Source of the DNA: Venturia oleaginea
Taxonomy: Eukaryota > Ascomycota > Dothideomycetes > Venturiales > Venturiaceae
NCBI GenBank assembly: GCA_013176395.1
Contig: JABMLP010000022.1
Coordinates: 620,001-684,000 of the forward strand
Length of the DNA stretch: 64,000 nucleotides
Direction of reading: 5' to 3'
Part shown: piece after piece, positions 56,191 to 64,000 of the stretch
How positions within the stretch are numbered: the stretch's first letter is position 1
How the letters are laid out: every line of letters begins with the position of its first letter
Notes under the pieces: model-generated
Seen by the model: the letters and a program-made list of their open reading frames with translations, nothing else
Told to the model about the DNA's origin: nothing
Database searches by the model: none
Position numbers and translations under genes: made by a program

Positions 56191-57765
56191 CTACCTCAAC
56201 CCTCCACAAACAAGCCCCAAACACCCCTCCACCGCAGCCTCCAGCTCCTCAACCCTCTCCTTAAGCCGTTGATTCTCAATCCTCATCTCAATGGGCGCAT
56301 ACGCCCTCGCCACATTAGCAGGGACGATAGCATCACCCCCGCGCTCCCTCTCCAACCTCCCCACCCTCCCCACCCTCACTTTCTCCGCTTCCGCATGTAC
56401 AGGTAAAGTTCCATTCTCCACCACAGACGCGCTGCGAGACCTCGGACTCCTCATCGAAAGCGAAAAAATACTATCCCCATCCCCATCACTTTCAAACCCA
56501 GAATCAGAAGCACCAGTACGAGAAGCGCGTTTCCAATTCCCCGTCGTATTATTTTGTTCATGATGCCCACTAGCATCGCCATCAGGATTAAGACGCAGAC
56601 TAACCTTTCTAGGCGTTTTCTCATTACTCAGCCGTCCCAACTCCTTACTTTCCCGCTGTTGCTGAGCAAGCATCTTCTCCAAAATTTCCGTCTTTGCTTC
56701 TTGCGCGGCGAGCTGCTTCGCTATCCCCTCGAGTTGCAGCTTTGCGTGTTTGGCTCTCGTCTCCGCTTCCTCGGTTTCCTCGGCTTGAACACTGATCTCG
56801 CATTCTAATTCCCTGGCTTCGTTGCAGCGGGTACGATATGCGTTTTGCATGGTTGAAATGATTGATTCGGCGGCTGTGAGGAGATCATTGAAGGAGGATG
56901 GTTCGAGGGGGTCGGCGGGGCCGTGGGGGAAGAGGGCGGTGGCTATGTCGAAGGTGAGGAGGGGATCTGAAGGGGCGATGCTTTCGATTGGTCGCGAGGA
57001 AGATCTGGGTGCAGGACTGGAATTGGTGGATTTGGAAGTGAACCAGCCGCCCAATTTTGCTGCCACGCTTCCTGGCGAGGCCGTTTGCTCTTGCATTGTT
57101 GATGTCCTACGGCGTGTTCGTGATGGGAGACGTGTAAACGAAGAAGCGGCGGCAGTCTCCATATTCCCGTATGCGATGTCGATATCGTATTCTTCTTGGT
57201 CTATCTGTTGTTGCTCCGGCGACTCGGATCTTACTGACGAAGGTAAAATGCCAACGTTAATTGGTGCTGAGGTTCCGTTGAACCACGAATCGATGACGGA
57301 TTTAGAAGTATGTCTCGTTCCACGTCTGCTACCAGTAGTATAACTGCTATTTGACGATGTGATAAAGCTGGCTAGCGATTTCGTTGGGGAGGATGCGTCA
57401 GAGGAGCAAATCGAGTTTGCCGTTGCCGATGAAGATTGATTCGAAGACGTTCTCGATACAGGAGGATTCGGACTCGGTGCTCGAGAGATCAATGGCAGTT
57501 TCCCAAGAAACGTATTCGTGATCTGACGATACAAATCTCCCGAACCTTGGTAATCTTGATTTGGCGAGGGGCTAGGGCAATAACTTGTCGGTTCTCTTGC
57601 TGTTCTGGCGGTAGCTGAATGGGTTAAGTGGATGTCCTCGAAGTCTGCGATTTCGTATCGGATGGGCGATGTCGATCGAGACTGCTGCCGGGAATGGGAG
57701 AATTGAAATGAAGGCGCGAGGGGTGATGCGGGTGAAGACTGCATTCTGGAGGTGACACGATTCAT
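56191..57765 (-). CDS. Hypothetical Ser-rich coiled-coil protein, 524 residues
   Basis: The single exon starts MNRVTSRMQSS. About 290 residues of low-complexity Ser/Thr/Pro/Arg-rich sequence precede a strong coiled coil (about 300-372, ARELECEISVQAEETEEAET and LEKMLAQQQRESKEL). A second Ser-rich segment follows, then a short basic-acidic C-terminal coiled coil (about 490-515, RIENQRLKERVEELEAAVEG). There are no membrane segments or catalytic motifs. Proteins with this layout are common in Pezizomycotina and often cytoskeletal or septal, but I cannot assign a function. The long open frame with no shifts supports a real gene. Confidence 0.75.
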   Translation of the reverse strand: MNRVTSRMQSSPASPLAPSFQFSHSRQQSRSTSPIRYEIADFEDIHLTHSATARTAREPTSYCPSPSPNQDYQGSGDLYRQITNTFLGKLPLISRAPSPNPPVSRTSSNQSSSATANSICSSDASSPTKSLASFITSSNSSYTTGSRRGTRHTSKSVIDSWFNGTSAPINVGILPSSVRSESPEQQQIDQEEYDIDIAYGNMETAAASSFTRLPSRTRRRTSTMQEQTASPGSVAAKLGGWFTSKSTNSSPAPRSSSRPIESIAPSDPLLTFDIATALFPHGPADPLEPSSFNDLLTAAESIISTMQNAYRTRCNEARELECEISVQAEETEEAETRAKHAKLQLEGIAKQLAAQEAKTEILEKMLAQQQRESKELGRLSNEKTPRKVSLRLNPDGDASGHHEQNNTTGNWKRASRTGASDSGFESDGDGDSIFSLSMRSPRSRSASVVENGTLPVHAEAEKVRVGRVGRLERERGGDAIVPANVARAYAPIEMRIENQRLKERVEELEAAVEGCLGLVCGGLR

Positions 57766-58948
57766 CTTATGCTCGGGTTGGCTCTTTCCTTCACTCTGAG
57801 GCAGGGAGCGTAGTCAGTAGTTACGTTCTTGTCGTTACTGAAGCCCGCAGCCTGATTAATCCTCGAGGGTGGGAAGTGCAGGAATGTGGGGTTGAGACTG
57901 GCGTGCAACGAGAGAAGCAGTAAGGACTTTCTGAGTTCAAAGTCGAGGCAGGTGGGAGGGAGGGAGGCTTTCGACCAGGTGAGTGCTGAATTGAGATTCT
58001 CATGTTGTGGCGAGGGCTTCGTGCTTGATATGTTATAAAAATATGGGAGGTTAGGAGAGGTTGGCGAGGCTGGGGTTAGCGTCAAAACAGCACTTAGGCA
58101 TGCCACAGCAACGCTGAAAACGCAAACATTCCGCAATCGAGTATTCCGGTTGGCTCGGTAGCTTTCACTTAGCGTGTGATTGCGTCGCAAGTGTCTATTC
58201 TCAAGTGAATTAGGTTCCGTGCTATTTCCAAGTGCAGCCTTACGATCCCAACCTCGCGGTCCCCACAGCGGCTTCAGCTATTCAGTGGCCCCTCGATGTC
58301 CAGATGATGAGAATTTCTCTTTCAACTTACAGCTCTACCAACTTCAAAACCCATGTCGGCTTAAAGATAGGATCTCTGTGGAAATGAATCGATATTGATC
58401 TTTAGTTGCAAATGGAATGAAAAGTTAGCATTCACCCTGAGGACAATGAATCGATGAAGCCATTGTGATTCCATATATTTAGAACGATCTTTATAACTAC
58501 AGAATGGCGCGTATGTCTGGGAACTGTCCCTTTTGACGAGTTCGTTGGGGTGATTAAGTGATGTTGTCAGAGGGAACTCGCTCTCGCTCTCGTCCGAAAC
58601 TCGGTGGCGTCGTGGCTGAAGAGTTTAGATATCTCTCTGATGATGGACAGAAGATTCCGAGTCCTTGACGACGATAAACTAGGAGTCATACTCACAACAC
58701 ACACCACAGCATCAACATCCTTCACGACCAGAAAGATTTCAACGCCACAACCTCCTTCAACCACTCCAAGCCTGAAACCGTCCACAACAACAAAGCAATC
58801 CATATCCCAATCTTCTTCACAGTCCCATCCGCAGACGAGAGCAGCAATGGAGGAGAACCTTGAACTTGAGCCGTGGTCGAAGGGTTTATATAGATCACGC
58901 TACGGCGGAACCTCGGGACTAAGTTGCTTATTGACTCGGTTTTTACTA
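57766..58948. other. Intergenic region upstream of the coiled-coil gene
   Basis: It contains the promoter and leader of that gene and unrecognised short frames. The right end is the TA target of the second Fot-type unit. Confidence 0.45.
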
Positions 58949-58953
58949 ACGTA

Positions 58954-60785
58954 ATCCACCATCGAGCGGTACACACCACCGAGCGGTACACATTTTCGTA
59001 TCCTCATCAATTACTCTATTACGCACCAATAAATCTCTCATTTTTAAATATTCCTATCTATATTTCTGACAGTTGATTGCAAAATGGTCACCACTGCGAC
59101 AAATAAAACAGGTAATTACAATGTTCTCCTCTTCATTTGGTGGTTCTTCCTCAATATAAGGCTCTTGATCAACCTGGTTACTGCTGATAACCGAAGCTTC
59201 TTTAAAAAGTTGAAGTAAGCTTGAGCCCTCTGCAACAGTTAAAGCGCTTGATTGACTAATATATCTCCTTTTTAGTTGCCTCTTTCGCTTCTGCCTCTCA
59301 TTTGCAGCCCTTAATTTCTCATTTTCCGCAGCTAGTAAAGCGGCGCCTTGCATCGCGATCTGGCAGCCCTTGACAAGCCGATTAAGGGCCTGATCTGTTG
59401 GTCTTGGTGGACTTTTTGAACGTCTCTTAAGATAGCCTTTGATTGTAGCTACCTGCAGCTCTAACTGGGTTAGATTTTGAGGTGTTTCTGGTTGCCATTG
59501 CTCTTGGTTTGCGGCCAAGGGCGCTGTAGGGGTAGATGGCCTAATCTGGATGGTTGAAAGTACCTGATCTAGATCAAAAGGTACGAGACCGGCAGCAGTG
59601 AAGCTACGTTGAATATTGCTTAGTGTGAGGGCACTAATTCGAGCAATTTTAAAGGCGTGGAGGAACTCAATTTTGTCGATATGATTTATGCCAAGCCTCA
59701 TATATTCCGAGACTTGGTGGCCGTAGGTACGCTTGAGGACCGAAAAACAACCAATATCGAGAGGTTGAAGAAGATGTGATGAATGCGGTGGCATACAAAG
59801 AGTGATAATCATCCGGTCTGCACAAAATTGATCAAATTCTGGCGTTGCGTGGCTGTCGTGGCCACCCAGAATTAGTAGTCGATAACTACCAACCTTTCTT
59901 GCAGCTGTATTTGGCTCGAAAACCTCTTTTAACCAATGTAATCCAAGCTTGTCATTAGTCCATCCATTTGTACTCAAAGCGATTGTCCAATCAGGCGGTA
60001 GATTGTTGTTTTCGTACCAAGATGATATATGTACCTTGCCTTTGAAGATCACCATCGGCGGGAGGCTCCAACCCAGCGCATTGATCGATTCGATTGCCGT
60101 AACCCATTCGCGATCGCCAGCCTGTAATTGAGGGGGTCTGCCACGCCTATCTGAGGCAGTAACTACGCGTGAGGTACTTGCAAGGCCCATTGCAAAGCCA
60201 GTTTCGTCGAAGTTGTAGATATCGTTATTGAGGATGCCGTATTTAGCGATTGTGTTTTGTACAAGCCGAAACCAGGCCCCAATAAGGGCTGGATCTTCGC
60301 ATCTTGCCCTTTGATTATCGTAGCTGCGTGAATATCGCGATTTGAGGCTAGGGCGGCGGTTGATGTATCGCTGAGGCCAATTGACACCGATTTTGCAATC
60401 TGAGCCTACACGCTGCTCGAGTACGATTTTTGCCGCATCGCGTACCCCAGTAACGGTCAATGGATAACCTCTTTCATCCATAGATAGTATCCAATGCTCA
60501 ACGACCTCCTCTTCCGTATCCGTAAGCTTTTGGCAATTTGGGCGCGAATCGACGCGTGAAGCGCGTCCGCGGAGGCGGGAGGCAAGGGAAGTAAATGGGA
60601 CAGAATTGGCATCAGCGGCCTTTCGAATACTTGGAAAATGGCCTTTCAAATAAGCGTCATGGGTAAGGAGTAGTTGACCCTCTTTCTGGGCCTTTGCATT
60701 GACTAGTTGTGGTGGCATTGTGGGTTAATCGATGAGGATACGAAAATGTGTACCGCTCGCTGGTGTGTACCGCTCGATGGTGGAT
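58954..60785 (-). mobile_element. Fot/pogo-like DNA transposon 2 (inner element)
   Basis: The 1832-bp core has 60-bp inverted repeats with two mismatches, each holding two GAGCGGTACAC blocks 17 bp apart. The right end reads CTCGATGGTGGAT followed by (GATT)n instead of the ACGT tip and TA found on the left. It encodes one open transposase on the minus strand with one altered catalytic residue. Confidence 0.9.
59054..60718 (-). CDS. Fot/pogo transposase with Asp-to-Gly change at the second catalytic position
   Basis: The uninterrupted frame of 554 residues starts MPPQLVNAKAQ. The HTH_psq and CENP-B HTH regions (about 12-130) and the DDE_1 fold are recognisable and similar to the transposase at 456-2093. 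The first and third aspartates are present (YNFDETGF, D171; LQPLDIG, D321), but the second motif reads LILGGHDSH, with Gly285 (codon GGT at 59866-59864) where LILDGHESH is found in the other element. The change needs one A-to-G transition. A C-terminal CX2CX4HX4C zinc knuckle is kept (CFICRSGDHFAINC). The protein should be unable to cut DNA but may still bind the repeats. Confidence 0.93.
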   Translation of the reverse strand: MPPQLVNAKAQKEGQLLLTHDAYLKGHFPSIRKAADANSVPFTSLASRLRGRASRVDSRPNCQKLTDTEEEVVEHWILSMDERGYPLTVTGVRDAAKIVLEQRVGSDCKIGVNWPQRYINRRPSLKSRYSRSYDNQRARCEDPALIGAWFRLVQNTIAKYGILNNDIYNFDETGFAMGLASTSRVVTASDRRGRPPQLQAGDREWVTAIESINALGWSLPPMVIFKGKVHISSWYENNNLPPDWTIALSTNGWTNDKLGLHWLKEVFEPNTAARKVGSYRLLILGGHDSHATPEFDQFCADRMIITLCMPPHSSHLLQPLDIGCFSVLKRTYGHQVSEYMRLGINHIDKIEFLHAFKIARISALTLSNIQRSFTAAGLVPFDLDQVLSTIQIRPSTPTAPLAANQEQWQPETPQNLTQLELQVATIKGYLKRRSKSPPRPTDQALNRLVKGCQIAMQGAALLAAENEKLRAANERQKRKRQLKRRYISQSSALTVAEGSSLLQLFKEASVISSNQVDQEPYIEEEPPNEEENIVITCFICRSGDHFAINCQKYR

Positions 60786-60806
60786 TGATTGATTGATTGA
60801 TTGATT
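60784..60806 (+). repeat. GATT microsatellite at the inner transposon end
   Basis: About five GATT units directly continue the last bases of the inner inverted repeat. Confidence 0.9.
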
Positions 60807-61561
60807 TTATCCTACTCGGTTGCAGCCGCTTAATCACGCAGCTATGTCCGGTTAGGAGGACTTCATCAGACAGCCGACACGTGATAGATTATATAATCCA
60901 CCGCGCCCCACTTCGCCCCGTTCACTGAAACAAGACCAGCTGTCCCCTCGGTCCTCCTCCTTTTCCCTTAACCAGTATCTCCAAATGCCCGCGGGCTCTT
61001 GTAGACACTGGTTACTCTGCTAGTATATCTGTGCTATGGAGACTCAAGAGGCAATCCTCGTGTTTCGCTATCCTTCTACCTACAGTCTCCCTCTAATGCT
61101 CAGCTTTGTCTCGCCTTATCCCTCAAGGCCAATGGGTTCCCTAAGTATGTTTCTGCTTGTGAAAGTTGCCTTGCACCAGATTCCTATGCGGCAGTGTATT
61201 TGGTTGTGTGATGCTGGAGACAATAGTAACCATCGTAGTTGTGATTTCGCTGCTTGGGTGTGATACTCCGGGTATGCCCGTAGACGAGGCCGTCTGGTAG
61301 CTGCCGTATTGTATGGCGCCGATCGTGCTATAGACTTGCCATCTTATAGTCGGAGCCTACCTGCTGCTAGTCGCTCTCCCTGTTTGCTATATCGCGCTCC
61401 TACTCTTGCCAATGCCATAACTGGGACGCAACAGTCTGGGGAGACGCTCAAGGCTACGTCTGCTAGCTTACAGGGAGGAGATTTGCCGCCAATAGGCTCC
61501 TTCTATGCGTCCTTACTACTTACTGTGTCGCGCACCTATTCTTGCCAATGCCATAACTGGG
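60807..61561. other. Unassigned DNA between inner and outer right ends of the composite Fot unit
   Basis: Short frames at 61036-61263 and 61309-61584 have no recognised domain. A 34-bp direct repeat with two mismatches occurs at 61392-61425 and 61528-61561, the second copy abutting the outer inverted repeat. Confidence 0.5.
61392..61561 (+). repeat. 34-bp direct repeat pair ending at the outer TIR
   Basis: Both copies contain TCTTGCCAATGCCATAACTG; they differ at two positions and start 136 bp apart. The second ends exactly where the 20-bp outer repeat begins. Confidence 0.85.
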
Positions 61562-61583
61562 CGCTCGATGGTGGATTACGTTA

Positions 61584-63417
61584 AATTCAATCACCATCGC
61601 TGAACGGAGCGATCACGGGACTCAGCTGAGGCTAGCAAGTTTCTGGCCATGGGGTCGGTTAGAATTTCACTTTGTCCTGAGGCTGATCGAACTATGGTTG
61701 GGGACAAAAGCAACATGATAATTCGGAGATTGGGGGGGGGAGGGTTCAGGGTAGAATCAAAGAAACTGTAACTATCACTTCCAATCACGACCACGGAAGC
61801 ATTCGAAATCGAATCAAATGCTCCAGGTAGAAAGCGAAACGCTGAAACACTCCACTATTTGCTACCCATCACTGTTCACGATATCGTATCGTAGGGAAAA
61901 ATCTCAGCAAACTCAATCATACCTTCGCTTTGCATATTTTTGAAACACAGACCTTTCCAATCCCTCCCTCCGTAAACAGTTCGCGCCACAATAATTGCCT
62001 TGGTCCATCTCAACCGGGATCATCGCTTAGCCACGAGAAAACACGAGGGAGATCTTCGTATACACCGAAATCACCGCCATCTGATCTCTGGTGGGGCTGG
62101 GCACCTATGGTATATCCGATCTCGTTGTATAGCCGTTCGTGCACTCGCGATGCAGGTGTGTGCATGTGTATGTGTATGTGGATGGTATCCCCACCTACAC
62201 TTCATGGATAGTTGCCATGCATACATTATACATACTAGATTATCTTGAGTTGAGGAGCACGTGGTATTGTACAAGGCCCGCCCGCTGTGCTACGAGTGCT
62301 AGCAGGGATGGGAAGGTGCAAAAAACGTGTTGATAAACACAAGTCCGAAAAGAGCTACTGTATGTAGGTGATTCAATCCGAACGACTGAAAAAGCAAGTA
62401 ATATCCATCCATCCATCCATTCATTCACACGCCCTCAATAGTGCACATCCCTCATCCCTCCCCCTCATGACCTCCAGGGAGCATCGCTGTACCCTCAAAG
62501 CCAATTCAAACTTTCCCTACCGGCGCTTGTCGGCATGGATGAGTCAGTAAACTGATCCCCGAGTTCCAATAGCACTGATTGGCAAATTCTCCTAACAAGA
62601 GGCCTGTATTCATCGGTTATTGAACCAAGACTAAGGCAAGCTGGTACCTACCATAGTACTACCCACTACACCCGTACGTAGAGCAACGAACGAGGGCTAT
62701 CAAATCAGCTCAAATCCAGTCCAATCAAATCAGCTCAGATCAGATCAGATCAGGCCCAAACAGATAAACTATAAGCAAGGATATACCTCATACAAGCAGC
62801 CGTGCTGTACCTGTTCCCCCGTTCCCGCGGCCGCCGCCACCATGACCACTGACCACAGCTGTTACCGTGCCCATCCCCACATCCCGAGTCCCGACTCGAT
62901 ACGGCACGGGACAAACACATGCTTGCTCGATGCCGATGTCGATATAGGAGGTAGTCGCATTTAACCATGTCCACCTCCACACGCCTCTCGGGACAAGGAG
63001 GGAGGGAGAAAACCGGTGGGGGAGGGGGGGTCTGTATGAGGTATGAGGTATGGATTATGGTGTGGTGTGGTATGGCATGGATTATGCTTGTTCACCTGGG
63101 GTATTCCTAGACCGGGAATTGGGGCGGAAAGCCGTTTTGCGCGTGGTGGGGCGGGGCGGGGCGATGGCGGTTTACTGTATTCATGTAGCGAGGAATGGGA
63201 TGGATGAATGCAGGTGTAGGTGTACTACGGCAGGGTGGTTGATTGATGTTGGGGTGGAATTTTAGGGTGAGGGGTTGTGCTGGGGTTATGCATGCCTGGA
63301 GGGTGTGCGGATTGCTGATCGTCCAGCTGGGGCCTAGAACATCAAGCCGAGTTTTCGACGCCGGAATTCACGTGTTTTTTCTGAGATTTGAATGCCGACA
63401 ACACCACCGCAACTCAC
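61584..63417. other. Gene-poor intergenic stretch with microsatellites
   Basis: I see no gene. It includes ATCC/ATTC repeats at 62404-62427, an AAATC/AGATC-rich segment at 62700-62753, and G-rich low-complexity sequence around 63000-63250. Confidence 0.5.
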
Positions 63418-64000
63418 CAGCATAGACGACGCCAGGTTTCGAGGAAGATATACACATGATGAAGCCGATCAAGATTACGAACATCAACGGGAGGATGAAC
63501 GGCGTACGCTTCCCAGCTCGATCAGACAACCAGGCAAACAAAACAGCCATCCCTGAGGCAAAGACATAGATCGGTACCGTCAGGAGTTGCGCTGTCGTCG
63601 TTTTGTATCCGAGGCCTTTGATGATGGTAGGAAGGAACAAGGCAATTCCGTAAAGAGGTGCCACAATGCCCCAGAACATGACGACACCAGCGTAGACTTG
63701 CCAATCCTTGAAGGCATCGCCGATGGCTTTCCATGAAAACTCATCATTTTGAGCAATTTCGGCACCCTGGTCTGCTTTGTTGGGTTGACTTTGGAATTTG
63801 AGGCGCCAGACCACGAAGGCTCGCTCTTCTTCGCTCAAAAATGTTGCAGTTTCTGGGAAGTCGTGGACGATGAAGAATGCCGCGATGGCTACTAGGACGG
63901 TCACAATTCCCTACATCTATTTAGCATCGGCAAAGATGAAATCATGAAGAATTTACCTCTAATATGAAAATCCAGCGCCAGGCATTCAGCCCCCCGACTC
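63418..64000 (-). CDS. MFS transporter, allantoate-permease (Dal5/anion:cation symporter) type; 5' end outside window, 3' half not found
   Basis: Exon 64000-63957 (reading LNAWRWIFILEG with the next exon) and exon 63910-63418 are joined across a 46-nt intron. The protein shows FIVHDFPETATFLSEEERAFV, the typical segment after helix 6 of Dal5-like transporters, and DWQVYAGVVMFWG, GLGYKTTTAQLLTVPIYVFAS, and LSDRAGKRTPFILPLMF. After GVVYAG there is a GTGAGT donor at 63417, but no downstream exon with the remaining three helices is recognisable in the next several hundred bases. Members carry organic anions or ureides. The gene is probably truncated or rearranged at its 3' end. Confidence 0.8.

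Larger units (their letters stand above)
58949..61581 (-). mobile_element. Composite Fot/pogo-type unit with outer 20-bp TIRs and TA duplication
   Basis: A perfect 20-bp inverted repeat (58949-58968 and 61562-61581, tip ACGTAATCCACCATCGAG) flanked by TA on both sides (58947-58948 and 61582-61583) brackets 2633 bp. Inside lies a Fot-like element whose own inverted repeats are 58954-59013 and 60726-60785, and a 776-bp stretch (60786-61561) not found in the first Fot element. The inner right end lost its last bases and runs into a GATT microsatellite. The unit looks like a transposon that moved with extra right-hand DNA, or one whose right end was split by an insertion. Confidence 0.65.

Noticed and set aside
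61036..61584. Two short frames in the extra DNA of the composite Fot unit as captured genes
   Set aside because: No protein similarity was recognised, and the second frame runs into the transposon end; capture of coding sequence cannot be claimed.
1..64000. CRISPR array, bacterial operons or ribosome binding sites
   Set aside because: The window is eukaryotic; spliced genes and fungal transposons leave no place for prokaryotic features, and no regular spaced repeats were found.
1..64000. Secondary-metabolite gene cluster
   Set aside because: No polyketide synthase, NRPS, terpene cyclase, P450 or cluster regulator was found; the transporters and hydrolases are scattered among housekeeping genes.

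Overview
The window is nuclear DNA of a filamentous ascomycete (Pezizomycotina). Genes carry short GT-AG introns of mostly 46-90 nt, many encoded proteins are typical of moulds (a family GT2 hyphal glycosyltransferase, membrane-anchored GH3 and GH16 glycosidases, a derlin, a fungal CENP-A), and the mobile elements are Fot1/pogo, chromovirus Ty3/gypsy and Tad-like LINE types. I cannot place it below that level. Exon coordinates were worked out by hand from splice signals and reading frame; for every multi-exon model called complete, the exon lengths sum to a multiple of three.

Left part (1-31 kb). A complex I assembly-factor homologue (NDUFAF3/DUF498 type) runs off the left edge, with a complete Fot1/pogo-like transposon inserted 26 bp upstream of its start codon. 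Then come a small hypothetical gene, a collagen-like secreted protein gene with 54- and 27-nt Gly-X-Y exons, a PTR2 peptide transporter, a tiny putatively lipidated protein, TIM8, a divergent ribosome pair (RPL25/uL23 and the 25S rRNA methyltransferase BMT2), the centromeric histone CENP-A, a derlin, an AVT-type vacuolar amino-acid transporter, a type II membrane GH16 glucanase and an eight-exon GT2 glycosyltransferase. Gene-poor stretches lie at 4.4-7.2 and 9.7-12.6 kb.

Middle part (31-48 kb). A membrane-anchored GH3 beta-glucosidase and a divergent serine beta-lactamase-like gene both carry single-base frame breaks. A ketopantoate reductase gene follows. The accessory island (about 37.4-47.4 kb) holds a decayed gypsy chromovirus whose 5' LTR is truncated, a solo LTR of another family with a perfect 5-bp target duplication, two diverged copies of a gene for a small secreted Cys-rich peptide precursor, tandem repeats, and a broken protein kinase gene.

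Right part (48-64 kb). There is a small hypothetical gene, the divergent pair ALE1 (lysophospholipid acyltransferase) and CWC27 (spliceosomal cyclophilin), a 5'-truncated LINE remnant, a coiled-coil protein gene, and a second Fot/pogo element. That second element lacks one catalytic aspartate and appears to be part of a larger 2.6-kb unit with its own outer inverted repeats. The window ends in an MFS transporter whose C-terminal half is missing.

The observations I rate highest are the collagen-like exon structure, the composite and catalytically altered Fot element, the duplicated Cys-rich peptide precursor beside LTR breakpoints, and the non-canonical GC-AG introns in the CENP-A and GT2 genes.
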